64,000 bases of DNA. It comes from Muriicola sp041358175. GTDB taxonomy: Bacteria > Bacteroidota > Bacteroidia > Flavobacteriales > Flavobacteriaceae. The notes under the pieces are model-generated. The model made no database searches. It saw only the letters and a program-made list of their open reading frames with translations, and was not told the origin of the DNA. The translations under genes were made by a program, and so were the position numbers. Location: contig NZ_JBGKBE010000002.1 in the NCBI RefSeq assembly GCF_041358175.1, positions 310,001 through 374,000 of the forward strand, read 5' to 3'. Shown in pieces: positions 7,726-16,638 of the stretch (within the stretch, counting starts at the first letter, position 1; every line of letters starts with the position of its first letter).

Positions 7726-8982
7726 ATGAGAAACTCTTTTTTTAAGCGCATGGCGATTCTTGCCGGCGCTGGTGTTGCTATGGTTGCATGTACCGATGAC
7801 ACCCAAACTTTCGAAAACAATTTTGAACTCCAGAATTCCAATCCCCTGGATGCAGAAGTGGTTACTTTTAACCAGGGAAGCTACGAGATTGAAGGGTCCT
7901 ACATTGTAGTCTTTAATCGAAAAGTTACCGGAGATGTGGGGGCTAAATTCGGCAAGGATTACAGGGCTGCCAAAAATGCCGTTCGGGAGTTGGCTACTGA
8001 AGTTCTTGGTAGTCATCAAATGAAAGGTGATTTTATTACCCATGTATATAGCAAAATCCTTACAGGAGTTTCTGCCAGCTTAACTGCCGAACAGGCTTCT
8101 GAGCTTACCACAGATGCCCGTGTGGCCTATGTGGAAAAAGACCAGATGTTTACCCTGGCCCCTCCTCCCGGAAAAGGTCCCGGTGGCGGTGGTGGCGGAG
8201 GCGGCACCGACCCACAGGATGTACCCTGGGGTATTAGTCGCGTTAATGGCGGGGTAACCTACACCGGTCCCGGTGTGGCCTGGATTATCGATAGTGGGAT
8301 AGACGCCGGCCATGATGACCTGAACGTAGATGTTAGCAGGGGCTTTAATGCCTTTACCAAAGGTCCCGATTCCGACCTATCTTCTGACGGAAACGGGCAT
8401 GGAACCCACGTAGCCGGTACTGTGGCTGCTATCGATAACAGTATTGGTGTTATTGGCGTTGCCGCAGGAGCTACCGTAATACCTGTTAAAGTATTAGACA
8501 GACGGGGAAGCGGATCCTACTCCGGTGTAATTGCAGGGATAGATCACGTGGCAGCCAATGGTTCTAACAACGATGTGGCCAATATGAGTCTGGGAGGCGG
8601 CTTTTCGCAAGCCATCAATGATGCTGTGGAAGCAGCTGCAGGGACAGGGGTGAAATTTGCCCTGGCAGCCGGAAATGAAAGCACAAATGCTGCTACCAAA
8701 TCTCCTGCTTCTGCAAACGGACAAAATATCTATACCATTTCAGCCATGTCTCAGGGAGACAACTGGGCCTCTTTCTCCAATTTTGGCAACCCTCCGGTAG
8801 ACTACTGCGAGCCGGGCGTTGCTATTAAATCGACATGGAAAGGCGGAGGATACAACACCATCAGCGGAACTTCCATGGCATCGCCACATGCCTGTGGAAT
8901 ACTACTCCTCGGAAATATTGCCACGAGTGGTTCAGTTTCCGGAGATCCTGACGGGAATGCAGATCCCATCGGAGTGAATTAA
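7726..8982 (+). CDS. Subtilisin-like serine protease (S8), lipoprotein
   Basis: 418 residues from the ATG at 7726; an upstream in-frame ATG at 7690 would bury the signal. The signal peptide ends in MVAC, with lipid attachment expected at C22. An inhibitor-I9-like propeptide (about 45-145) is followed by a polyglycine linker (about 148-160) and the S8 catalytic domain: D189 (IIDSGID), H225 (GNGHGTHVAG) and S383 (GTSMASPHA). It is likely an outer-membrane-anchored or released protease acting on extracellular protein. A strong hairpin terminator follows directly, so it is probably transcribed alone. Short C-terminus with no sorting (T9SS) domain visible. Confidence 0.9.
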   Translation: MRNSFFKRMAILAGAGVAMVACTDDTQTFENNFELQNSNPLDAEVVTFNQGSYEIEGSYIVVFNRKVTGDVGAKFGKDYRAAKNAVRELATEVLGSHQMKGDFITHVYSKILTGVSASLTAEQASELTTDARVAYVEKDQMFTLAPPPGKGPGGGGGGGGTDPQDVPWGISRVNGGVTYTGPGVAWIIDSGIDAGHDDLNVDVSRGFNAFTKGPDSDLSSDGNGHGTHVAGTVAAIDNSIGVIGVAAGATVIPVKVLDRRGSGSYSGVIAGIDHVAANGSNNDVANMSLGGGFSQAINDAVEAAAGTGVKFALAAGNESTNAATKSPASANGQNIYTISAMSQGDNWASFSNFGNPPVDYCEPGVAIKSTWKGGGYNTISGTSMASPHACGILLLGNIATSGSVSGDPDGNADPIGVN

Positions 8983-9004
8983 GTTTTTATCGATATTGCT
9001 TACT

Positions 9005-9028
9005 AAAAGGGGCTTCGGCCCCTTTTTT
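9005..9028 (+). terminator. Rho-independent terminator after subtilase
   Basis: An 8-bp stem AAAGGGGC/GCCCCTTT closed by a TTCG tetraloop and followed by a T-run, 22 bases after the protease stop codon. Confidence 0.9.
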
Positions 9029-9134
9029 AATGGACATATTTTAAACAGGCTAGAGAAAAATTCATTTTGCAACCTCCGTGATGTTTCTTCCAATGATATT
9101 TCTACCACCTCTAAATGTTTCCTTTAAAATTTGG

Positions 9135-9142
9135 TATCTTTA
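9135..9142 (+). promoter_or_regulatory. Putative -7 element for small lipoprotein gene
   Basis: TATCTTTA resembles the Bacteroidetes -7 box TAnnTTTG, 49 bases ahead of the ATG at 9191. The -33 element is weak (TTTCC-like). Confidence 0.35.
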
Positions 9143-9190
9143 TAGGTATCGAATTCGATCTATACTTACTGATCTTAAACCCATAGTACT

Positions 9191-9472
9191 ATGAAACGAG
9201 TAAAGCTATTTAAATCCCTGAGCCTGGTGGCACTATTGTTTGCCTTCTTAACTGCCGGTGCACTGACTTCCTGCCGGGATACCAAGAAAAAAGAAGAGGC
9301 TGAAAAAACCGAAGCAGCTGCTGAGGCAGGCGAACACCCTGAAGGAGAAGAACACCCTTCCAAAGAAGGTGAAGAGCATCCTGAAGGGGAAGAACACCCC
9401 AGCAAGGAAGGTGACGAACATCCCGCCGGTGAGGAGCATCCTACCAAAAAAGATTCTGTAAGCGGAGAGTAA
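9191..9472 (+). CDS. Small lipoprotein with EHP repeats
   Basis: 93 residues. The lipoprotein signal ends LTSC (lipidated C28). The mature part is almost entirely acidic low-complexity sequence. It carries about six copies of an E/D-EHP-x-x-E-G-E unit (GEHPEGEEHPSKEGEEHP and so on), so Glu-His-Pro recurs every 5-10 residues. Regular His/Glu spacing could bind divalent metals at the cell surface, but nothing in the sequence proves this. No enzyme domain. The gene stands alone, between the subtilase terminator and the convergent transglutaminase-like gene. A DNA-level repeat underlies the protein repeat, so copy number may vary between strains. Confidence 0.75.
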   Translation: MKRVKLFKSLSLVALLFAFLTAGALTSCRDTKKKEEAEKTEAAAEAGEHPEGEEHPSKEGEEHPEGEEHPSKEGDEHPAGEEHPTKKDSVSGE

Positions 9473-9484
9473 TTTTCTCTTTCC

Positions 9485-10846
9485 TTAACTCCCCTGCTCC
9501 GATTGCCTTTGAAATGAAAAGAAGGTTTTCGGAAAAGCAGGCGTATTTCCTATTTCCATCACCGGATAGGCCAGGAAGTTTATGGGTCCGCCCTGAGGTC
9601 CGGGGTCTAAAACCAGATCCCTGCCCCTGGTAAATTCAATCCGGTTTGCCGGGTGGCGCCCAAAATAATAAGTGGCCAGGGCTGTATATTTATTGGCTTC
9701 ACTGATATCCACAGGCCACCACTTCCCTTCGGCATAAAACTCAGCCCAGCAGTGGTATCCGTCTACACCCCCATCGTCCCGGTCTGAAGGTATCCCAGCC
9801 CCTACCGCAAAACGAGCAGGAATGTCGGCCGATCTGGCCAGGGATATAAAGAGGGAATGAAATTCCGTGCAGTTTCCCGTAAGGGCATCACAGGCATAAA
9901 CAGCATCTCCTGTGCCATAGGTTCCCGCCTTGATGTATTTCATATTGTCAATAATATAGTCGTACAGGGCCCGGGCCTTCATAAGGTCCCCATCTCCCCC
10001 TTTCACCCCAATTATGGAGTCGGCCAGCACCTTAAACCGATCCCCTACCGGCATCAGCAGGCTGGGATTGAGATAATCGGCTATAAAAGAATCATCTTCA
10101 TAGGGATCTTTTTCCTGCCTTATCACATCGTAGACCAGTGCTATCTTCTCCCCACTTTCTTCCGGGGCGAGTTCCATATAGAGGATGGAATTTCCATACT
10201 TTGTTTCTTTTAAAATCTTATGATCCACAGGTGTATTCATTTCCTTTACGTCAATCTTCTGAAACCGGTCACTCTGGGCTAGCGGGATCCAGATTTTAGC
10301 GGGTTTTGTTATCTCGGGCAGGGTAACCTCATAACGAAAGGTAAAGCGGTCCTCCCCTTCTTTAATCCCCAATAAGTCGTTTGAGGCATTCTCAATAGGC
10401 CTTCTGTACCAGGTCTTGTCTTCCCGTTGTTTCCAGGTGTAAAAGGGCTTGCCATTGAGTTTGTGGAGCGTGGTTTCTGTCACCGTCATGCTGCCGGGAT
10501 CTCCTTCAAGGAAAAAGTCCACATCGTAGACATCCCCGCTTACATCCGCCAGGTCTACACAGGCAAAATGCCGTCGGGGTCCGAGATTTGACAGATACTC
10601 AGTATGTACCCTCACCAATTGCAGTTTTAGCTCTCCTTCATCTGTCTCCATATTAAAGTAGCCTCCCCCCTCTTCTACCCTTTTGGCTATATTCGCCTTG
10701 ATGCCTTCTTCAATATCGGCAGTGACTACCTTGGGTACGTCCATAGCAAGGGCCTTGTCCTCATTTTTTTCTTTTTTAGCTGTCTGGCAGCTTGTGATCA
10801 GCACCATCAGCAGCATTCCTATAAATCTAAATTCATTCATTTTCAT
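9485..10846 (-). CDS. Transglutaminase-like domain lipoprotein
   Basis: 453 residues if started at the ATG at 10846 (10840 is the alternative); the frame to 10900 adds a non-signal leader. The signal peptide ends LITSC, so it is a lipoprotein. Residues about 290-400 are a transglutaminase/protease-like core with a Cys-His-Asp triad: C326 (TGNCTEFHS), H365 (DGYHCWAEF) and D380 (WPVDISEA). The upstream about 200 residues resemble the beta-sandwich that precedes this core in many bacterial DUF3857/transglutaminase-type proteins. The substrate is unknown; possibilities are cell-surface protein crosslinking or proteolysis. It converges on the small EHP lipoprotein gene and is divergent from the next gene. 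Confidence 0.8.
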   Translation of the reverse strand: MKMNEFRFIGMLLMVLITSCQTAKKEKNEDKALAMDVPKVVTADIEEGIKANIAKRVEEGGGYFNMETDEGELKLQLVRVHTEYLSNLGPRRHFACVDLADVSGDVYDVDFFLEGDPGSMTVTETTLHKLNGKPFYTWKQREDKTWYRRPIENASNDLLGIKEGEDRFTFRYEVTLPEITKPAKIWIPLAQSDRFQKIDVKEMNTPVDHKILKETKYGNSILYMELAPEESGEKIALVYDVIRQEKDPYEDDSFIADYLNPSLLMPVGDRFKVLADSIIGVKGGDGDLMKARALYDYIIDNMKYIKAGTYGTGDAVYACDALTGNCTEFHSLFISLARSADIPARFAVGAGIPSDRDDGGVDGYHCWAEFYAEGKWWPVDISEANKYTALATYYFGRHPANRIEFTRGRDLVLDPGPQGGPINFLAYPVMEIGNTPAFPKTFFSFQRQSEQGS

Positions 10847-10981
10847 AGCCTTTATATATAAATGTGAATTTACAACATTTCCAAGTTCTCTCCATCCCAA
10901 TCTGATTCCCGGGAGTCATGTATTGTGATAAATCACCAAAAATATCCTAGCTTTAAGGGAACCAACCAAACCCTTGTTGTT

Positions 10982-12061
10982 ATGCTTAACTTTTTCAGGA
11001 GAATACGCAAACGACTCGCCGAAGACAACCAGTTTAAAAGGTATTTCCGCTATGCTTTCGGAGAAGTAGCCCTGATTATGATCGGTATTTTTATGGCCCT
11101 CCAACTCCAGAACTGGAATGAACAACGGAAGGAAGAGAACGAATTTAATGTCATTTTAGAGCAATTGTACAACGCCATCATCTATGATGTGGATAAATTC
11201 AATAACCAGCTGGAGTATATGACTTTCCAAATAAGCCTCCTGGATCAAATTCTCAACCATCCTGATTCTATTCCGATGCAGTACCTGCCATACAATCTTT
11301 ACAATGCCGCTTTTGATAACTTTAAATCGTACCAGTCGGATGCTCATTTCTATGCCAATGACCTGCGCTCCGATTACGACAACACATCCCGGAATGAATT
11401 GATAAAACAGATCACCGGCTATTTAAATCTGATCCGAACGGCAGAAGCAAATCCATTTGAAATCAACAGGGATATTCTAACCGACTTCCTTTTGTCTGAG
11501 CATCTGGCCTATCCTGAGCTTAATCGCGAAGATTTGAATGAGGGATGGAATACTGGGGATTCCCTGTATTATAGTCGGGGCCGACTAATAAAATTGCAAA
11601 ACGACCTCAGAACGGAGAAATATCAGGCTACCCTCAAGACGTATAGGAGTCAGAAAATCGCCTACAGAAGAGGAGCACAGGCCAAATTCAATCACGGTAC
11701 ATCCGTCCTCAACCTTATAAAGGCCTATAACCCTGATGTAAGGGTGATCTATGAAAACGTAGGCATTATTGGGACGTCACTAGACGGTTACGATGATGTT
11801 GGGGGGAAATCTACCCCTATGCTGCGTACTGATGCAGAAGAAGGAATATGGGAGACCGAACTCTATTTAAAAGAAGGTTCGGTAAAATTCAGGTGTAATG
11901 ACAGCTGGCTTCGCAATTGGGGATTGGATTTTGGACGGGATATTTATCTCTCAGGCCCGGCAGTTCCCGATGGAAATAACATCGTCATAGAAGAAGAAGG
12001 TAATTACCATATTGTACTCAATCTAAGCGAATTTACCTATGAATTTACAAAGCTCGATTAG
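10982..12061 (+). CDS. DUF6090-like membrane-anchored protein
   Basis: 359 residues from the ATG at 10982. The N-terminus has the hallmark of this flavobacterial family: a basic FFRRIRKRLAEDN segment, then one transmembrane helix (about 28-45, GEVALIMIGIFMALQLQNW) followed by NEQRKEE. Helical middle region. The C-terminal about 115 residues look beta-rich (a strand-like stretch ending EEGNYHIVLNLSEFTYEF), reminiscent of a SusE/SusF-type or carbohydrate-binding module appended to the usual family core. Function unknown. Its stop overlaps the stop region of the convergent S41-like gene by four bases. Confidence 0.6.
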   Translation: MLNFFRRIRKRLAEDNQFKRYFRYAFGEVALIMIGIFMALQLQNWNEQRKEENEFNVILEQLYNAIIYDVDKFNNQLEYMTFQISLLDQILNHPDSIPMQYLPYNLYNAAFDNFKSYQSDAHFYANDLRSDYDNTSRNELIKQITGYLNLIRTAEANPFEINRDILTDFLLSEHLAYPELNREDLNEGWNTGDSLYYSRGRLIKLQNDLRTEKYQATLKTYRSQKIAYRRGAQAKFNHGTSVLNLIKAYNPDVRVIYENVGIIGTSLDGYDDVGGKSTPMLRTDAEEGIWETELYLKEGSVKFRCNDSWLRNWGLDFGRDIYLSGPAVPDGNNIVIEEEGNYHIVLNLSEFTYEFTKLD

Positions 12062-13737
12062 TCCCTGTAGGCACCTTTTTCCATTTCAAGGAGCATTTCC
12101 CTGGCGTGTTTTCCGATGTCTCCCTTTGGATCCAGTTCGATGGCCTTATTATAGAGTTCTTTAGCCTTAGTAATGTCACCTGCTTTCCAATAGGCCTCGG
12201 CCAGGCTGTCCCAGGCATTGGCCGATTCGGGAAAAAGAGAGGTATTCAGCTGAAAAACATAAATAGCCTCTTCAAAGGACTGTTGTCCCAACAAATTATA
12301 CCCTGCCTTATTGAATTCCTCTTCAAACTCGAAGAAAGCGTAATGCGGATCCTCCAGCATACGTTCTGCCTCGGGCTGGATTTTATCGGCCTGTCCACTG
12401 GTAAATAATTCAGTAAAATATCGCATGGGATCTGAAATAAAACCTGTTTCTGAGTATTCCAGAGCGGTTTCCAAGGCGGGGTCCTGATTAGTGATATACT
12501 GCTCAAAGGTGAGTCCGGTTGCCAATTGGGGATACAAAGCAGGTTTGTTTTCCCATTGTGGCTTGTCTTGCCACCAGGCAAAGGACAGCAAGGCCTTCAT
12601 CTTGGTATTGGGAAGAACTACGGCGTGATTATCCCCATAGAAATTGATATTCTCAGAGGTGGGCTCCCCAACAAAAATAGCATTGGTATAGGTATGAAGC
12701 TCGTTCACCAGGTTCTGGCAGGCTGAAAACGTACGTCTCCCAATGATCACAAAGAATTTTCCGCTTTGGTTGATCTTCTTATTGGCGATAACTCCTGTGA
12801 CTATGGGTTTGTTTTTGTAATTATTTCCTCCCCCATTCAGGCGGACGTCAAGGATCAGTTTTTCTACATCATTCTCCTCGATAAAATTAAAAACCTCTTT
12901 GTAGAATTCCGGGATGGGCTGTATAGAATCGTCCTGAATCTGGCTATGGCGTATATAAACCGTTTTATGTTCAGGGAGGTATTCGTAAAAATAGATCTTT
13001 TCGAGGTTTTTTAAATAGAGGGGCGTTTCCCTCAGGTCGCGCGCATCCAGCCAGTCGGTCCCCGGTTCTACCATTCCATAGCGGGAGGGAAACCGCTGGT
13101 TCGGCAGGGCTTTAATATTTTTCTTAAAAGTTCTACCATCTTTCTCCAGGGTTAATTCGAGTTCCCCACTGAGGTTATCTATCACCCCTTGGGCGTGCAA
13201 AAATTCGGGGAAGGTGAGAAAGTGCAGACCGTATGCCTTTACAAACTGCTCATTTTCAGCTGAGACTACTGGTCTCATTTTTTTCAGGGCCTCTTCGATG
13301 GGTGTATTTCCAATGGCCAGGAGTTTGGCTCCCAAAACGTCCGGATAGTCCTTGTGAACCCCGTGCAGGTAGATGCCGTCATCAAACTGATATAGAAATA
13401 CAGGAATCTGATGAAATGGGATTATCCCATCCCACCATCCAAAAATAGTATGCCCGTATTCAAAGCCGGCAACTAATTTAGTAAAGCCTACCAACACTTC
13501 ATGCGGTTCCATTTCCGGGATAGCAGTATAGAACTCCTCTACTTCGGCGTCAAATTCCGCTGCCGTGGTTTTTTTAAAGAGGAAAGGGAAATCTGTGTGG
13601 ACTTTATCCTGTAAGAATCTGAGGTCTTCCCGGTATTGCTCCGCACTAAAGCTGTCCTGGGCATAGATGCCAAAACTTAAAAAGAAAAGGAATACAGTGG
13701 TTAATGAATTTCTTACAAGCGATTGGATAGAGGTCAT
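12058..13737 (-). CDS. S41-family peptidase-like protein with TPR tail
   Basis: 559 residues from the ATG at 13737. A Sec signal peptide (…SFGIYAQ) indicates export to the periplasm. Residues about 25-130 are a helical cap and about 130-210 a PDZ-like region. Residues about 260-410 carry the C-terminal-processing-protease fold, with LILDVRLNGGGNN and a likely nucleophile Ser in GRRTFSACQNLV. The last about 90 residues contain TPR repeats (FPESANAWDSLAEAYWKAGD, AKELYNKAIELDPKG). S41 enzymes normally use a Ser-Lys dyad; the Ser neighbourhood here (SACQ) is divergent, so activity is uncertain. It is likely monocistronic. Confidence 0.75.
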   Translation of the reverse strand: MTSIQSLVRNSLTTVFLFFLSFGIYAQDSFSAEQYREDLRFLQDKVHTDFPFLFKKTTAAEFDAEVEEFYTAIPEMEPHEVLVGFTKLVAGFEYGHTIFGWWDGIIPFHQIPVFLYQFDDGIYLHGVHKDYPDVLGAKLLAIGNTPIEEALKKMRPVVSAENEQFVKAYGLHFLTFPEFLHAQGVIDNLSGELELTLEKDGRTFKKNIKALPNQRFPSRYGMVEPGTDWLDARDLRETPLYLKNLEKIYFYEYLPEHKTVYIRHSQIQDDSIQPIPEFYKEVFNFIEENDVEKLILDVRLNGGGNNYKNKPIVTGVIANKKINQSGKFFVIIGRRTFSACQNLVNELHTYTNAIFVGEPTSENINFYGDNHAVVLPNTKMKALLSFAWWQDKPQWENKPALYPQLATGLTFEQYITNQDPALETALEYSETGFISDPMRYFTELFTSGQADKIQPEAERMLEDPHYAFFEFEEEFNKAGYNLLGQQSFEEAIYVFQLNTSLFPESANAWDSLAEAYWKAGDITKAKELYNKAIELDPKGDIGKHAREMLLEMEKGAYRD

Positions 13738-13798
13738 AACGATCGTTTTGAGTTGAATGATATTAATAAGACTACGTGTCAACCCGAATGTTACACTT

Positions 13799-16117
13799 TC
13801 AGGCCCGACCTTCTGCTTGCGAAATCCGTACCCTTACCGATTTACTGATGGGGGTCCTGCTATGATCTGCAAAATGGTTAAAAGGCACCAAGGGGTTAGT
13901 CTCGGGAAAATAAGCCGCCAGGTTACCCTGTGGAATGTCGTAGGGTACGACCTTAAAGTTAAATGCTTCTCTTTTGATACCGTCGTAAGTGCTATTTAGG
14001 TTAACGATATCTTCTTTGTTTAAATGCAAAGCCTTCATGTCCTTTATGTTCATAAAGAGTACCCTTCGTTCGTTATAAATACCCCTGTACCTGTCATCCA
14101 TCCCATAGATAGTGGTGTTAAACTGGTCATGAGACCGGATGGTCATCAGAATAAACTCGTCTTCTGCCAACTGGTGGTCTGGCAGGGGGTTTAGGGTAAT
14201 CTTTGCCCGGCCGTTGGGTAATTTACTGAAGTCCCGTTCCCGCGAATTGTTCGGGAGGTAATACCCCACTCCTTTAGCTCGTTCAGCAGTCTTTTTAAAA
14301 CCTTTGGCCACCAGGTCGATCTTTTCCCGTATCAGGTCGTAGTCCTCCCCCATCTCCTTCCAGTTAACCGGGTGATCTCCTTTAAAATAGGCATCGGCGA
14401 TACCGGTTACAATCTCAATCTCACTCTTAAGGTCTTCTGATGCCGGTTTTAGGACGCCTTTGGAAGCCCTCACCCGCCCCATACTGTTTTCGGTGGTTAC
14501 TTCTCGTTCTTTTCCGTGTTGTATGTCTTTTTCTGACCTGCCCAGGGTAGGCAAAATAAGGGCTGTTTTCCCAGTCACCAGGTGGGTGCGGTTTAATTTG
14601 GTGCTCACCTGTACGGTCAGATCACATTTCTGAATCGCTTTGGCTGTATAATCCGTGTCTGAAGCAGCCATCAGGAAATTCCCGCCCAGGCACATAAAGA
14701 CCTTTGCTTTCCCTTCATGCATAGCTTTCATGGCACCTACGACATCCACTCCTTCGTGCTCCGGGGCTTTAAAGCCAAGGTGTTTTTCTATGCGTTGATT
14801 GAGTGCCGGGTTTACATAATGCATAATCCCCACAGAACGGTCGCCCTGCACATTACTATGCCCCCTTACCGGGCAGGTTCCGCTGTTGGGTTTGCCGATA
14901 GCGCCTTTAAGGAAGAGGAGGTTGACATATTCTTTGATGGTGGCCACGGAGTTTTTATGCTGTGTGAGGCCCATGGCCCAGCAAATGATAATTTTTTCAG
15001 AATTTGCCAGGTAATCCACCACCTGGTCGATGGCGGCCTCCCCTACTCCGGATTGTTCAATAAGACTATTCAGTTCATACGTATCCAGATCGGCCATCAA
15101 TGCATCGTATCCCTCGGTAAATTCCCTTATAAAACTGTGGTCGAAAACATCCCCTTTTTCCCTGTCGAGTTCCTTCAGTTTTACAAGGATGGCTTTTACA
15201 AGGGCGATATCCTGGTTGATTTTTACCGGTAGATGGATGTCTGCCAACTGAGTGCCCCCACCAAGCATTCCCTTTACCGATTGGGGGTTTTTAAAATTCA
15301 CCAGGCCACTTTCTAACAAAGGGTTGATGCTGACGATCCTGCCCCCGTTTTTCTTGCATTTTTCCAGGGCACTGAGCATCCTGGGGTGATTGGTCCCGGG
15401 GTTTTGCCCTGCGATCAGAATTACTTCGGCCTCATAAAAATCTTCCAGTTTTACAGAGCCTTTCCCTATCCCCAGGGTTTCAGAGAGGGCTACCCCACTC
15501 GATTCGTGGCACATATTGGAACAATCAGGCAGATTATTGGTGCCCATTGCCCTTGCAAACATACCGTATAGAAAGGCGGCTTCATTACTTGATCGTCCTG
15601 AGGTGTAAAAAATGGCCTCGTCGGGATTATCTAACTTATGAAGATGCTCTGCTATAAGTTGATATGACTCTTCCCAGCTAATGGGTTCGTAGTGAAGACT
15701 ATCCGCTCTGAGGATGAGGGGTTCGGTGAGTCGGCCAAAAGCATTGATCTGAAAATCAGACAAACGCGATAGTTCTTCTACAGAATATTTTGCAAAAAAC
15801 TCCTTCCCGATATGGGAGGTAGTGGCCTCATCTGCCAGTGCCTTTGCTCCATTTTCACAGTATTCGGCAATTGGGGAAGGGTGTTCAGGATCGGGCCAGG
15901 CACAGGAGGGACAGTCGAATCCATCTTTTTGATTCATTTTAAAAAGAGCAGGAATAGAACGGGTTACGCCCATTTCTTTAAAGCTGTGCTTTAAGGCATA
16001 ATAAATACCTTCGGTGCCTGCGGCAATCCGCATTGGTTCCTTGATTCTGAGTTTTGAAAATTCATCAGGACCCCTGTGGGAGACATTTCGGGTAAAGGCA
16101 TTAGGTTCTTCTTTCAT
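13799..16117 (-). CDS. YdeP/FdhF-type molybdopterin oxidoreductase
   Basis: 772 residues from the ATG at 16117; the longer frame to 16288 overlaps the upstream gene and is rejected. GFDCPSCAWPDP (C69, C72) near the N-terminus is typical of the YdeP/TIGR01701 branch of the formate-dehydrogenase-alpha-like DMSO-reductase superfamily, which keeps only part of the usual Fe-S cluster site. Further molybdopterin features follow (FYTSGRSSNEAAF, NMCHESSG, GQNPGTNHPRM, GTCPVRGHSNVQGDR). The physiological substrate of this branch is not firmly known; YdeP is linked to acid resistance in E. coli. No dedicated electron-transfer subunit lies nearby. It is cotranscribed with the small protein gene 16 bases upstream. 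Confidence 0.85.
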   Translation of the reverse strand: MKEEPNAFTRNVSHRGPDEFSKLRIKEPMRIAAGTEGIYYALKHSFKEMGVTRSIPALFKMNQKDGFDCPSCAWPDPEHPSPIAEYCENGAKALADEATTSHIGKEFFAKYSVEELSRLSDFQINAFGRLTEPLILRADSLHYEPISWEESYQLIAEHLHKLDNPDEAIFYTSGRSSNEAAFLYGMFARAMGTNNLPDCSNMCHESSGVALSETLGIGKGSVKLEDFYEAEVILIAGQNPGTNHPRMLSALEKCKKNGGRIVSINPLLESGLVNFKNPQSVKGMLGGGTQLADIHLPVKINQDIALVKAILVKLKELDREKGDVFDHSFIREFTEGYDALMADLDTYELNSLIEQSGVGEAAIDQVVDYLANSEKIIICWAMGLTQHKNSVATIKEYVNLLFLKGAIGKPNSGTCPVRGHSNVQGDRSVGIMHYVNPALNQRIEKHLGFKAPEHEGVDVVGAMKAMHEGKAKVFMCLGGNFLMAASDTDYTAKAIQKCDLTVQVSTKLNRTHLVTGKTALILPTLGRSEKDIQHGKEREVTTENSMGRVRASKGVLKPASEDLKSEIEIVTGIADAYFKGDHPVNWKEMGEDYDLIREKIDLVAKGFKKTAERAKGVGYYLPNNSRERDFSKLPNGRAKITLNPLPDHQLAEDEFILMTIRSHDQFNTTIYGMDDRYRGIYNERRVLFMNIKDMKALHLNKEDIVNLNSTYDGIKREAFNFKVVPYDIPQGNLAAYFPETNPLVPFNHFADHSRTPISKSVRVRISQAEGRA

Positions 16118-16133
16118 GCTCGATTGATAATTA

Positions 16134-16511
16134 TTAAAGCTGATTTTCGGTATCCATTTTGGGATTCGGATAATTATCGCTTTGGTCTTCCAGTCGCTCA
16201 TCGAGACATACAAAGTCCTTCTCAAGCAACAGGTGTAAACTGGTTTCCGGATCGATTTGTTGCAGGGCTTCAAAGCCCACTTCTTCATTGCTATCCCAAC
16301 CCTTTAGCTGATCAGCATTTATGTGCAGGGTTATTATTTCTTCTTCAAAAGAGGCGTGGATTTTTTTACCGGTGCTTTTTTTTACTGCATAGCTAAAAGT
16401 ACTTCCCGGGAAATGTGTTGTCTCCTTAATATAACCCACTGAGCACAATTCTTCTACCTCCGATCTGGTGAGGCGGAAACGCACTGAATTGCCCTTTATT
16501 CTGATCTTCAT
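16134..16511 (-). CDS. Small conserved protein upstream of YdeP-type gene (DUF7009-like)
   Basis: 125 residues, beginning MKIRIKGNSVRFRLTRSEV. It is beta-rich, with no signal peptide and no cysteine motif. From memory it resembles a small flavobacterial family (DUF7009) often found beside YdeP-type oxidoreductases. The close spacing to that gene supports a partner role, such as maturation or cofactor insertion; this is inference. The C-terminus is acidic and probably disordered. Confidence 0.6.
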   Translation of the reverse strand: MKIRIKGNSVRFRLTRSEVEELCSVGYIKETTHFPGSTFSYAVKKSTGKKIHASFEEEIITLHINADQLKGWDSNEEVGFEALQQIDPETSLHLLLEKDFVCLDERLEDQSDNYPNPKMDTENQL

Positions 16512-16638
16512 AACAATATTTCTTTCTTTCCTAAAGTTACAATTAATTCATTATTTCATTTGATTTTCCATCTATTTGATCACAGGATTTTTTCAATATT
16601 TGGTAAAGACTTTCCTAAAAGAAGTATCTTTCGGGGCA

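Noticed and set aside
9320..9440. CRISPR-like short DNA repeats
   Set aside because: The repeats are in-frame codons of the EHP lipoprotein, with no unique spacers of constant length.
14717..15232. 171-codon open frame antisense to the molybdopterin oxidoreductase gene
   Set aside because: No recognisable protein features; it reflects the codon bias of the real gene.
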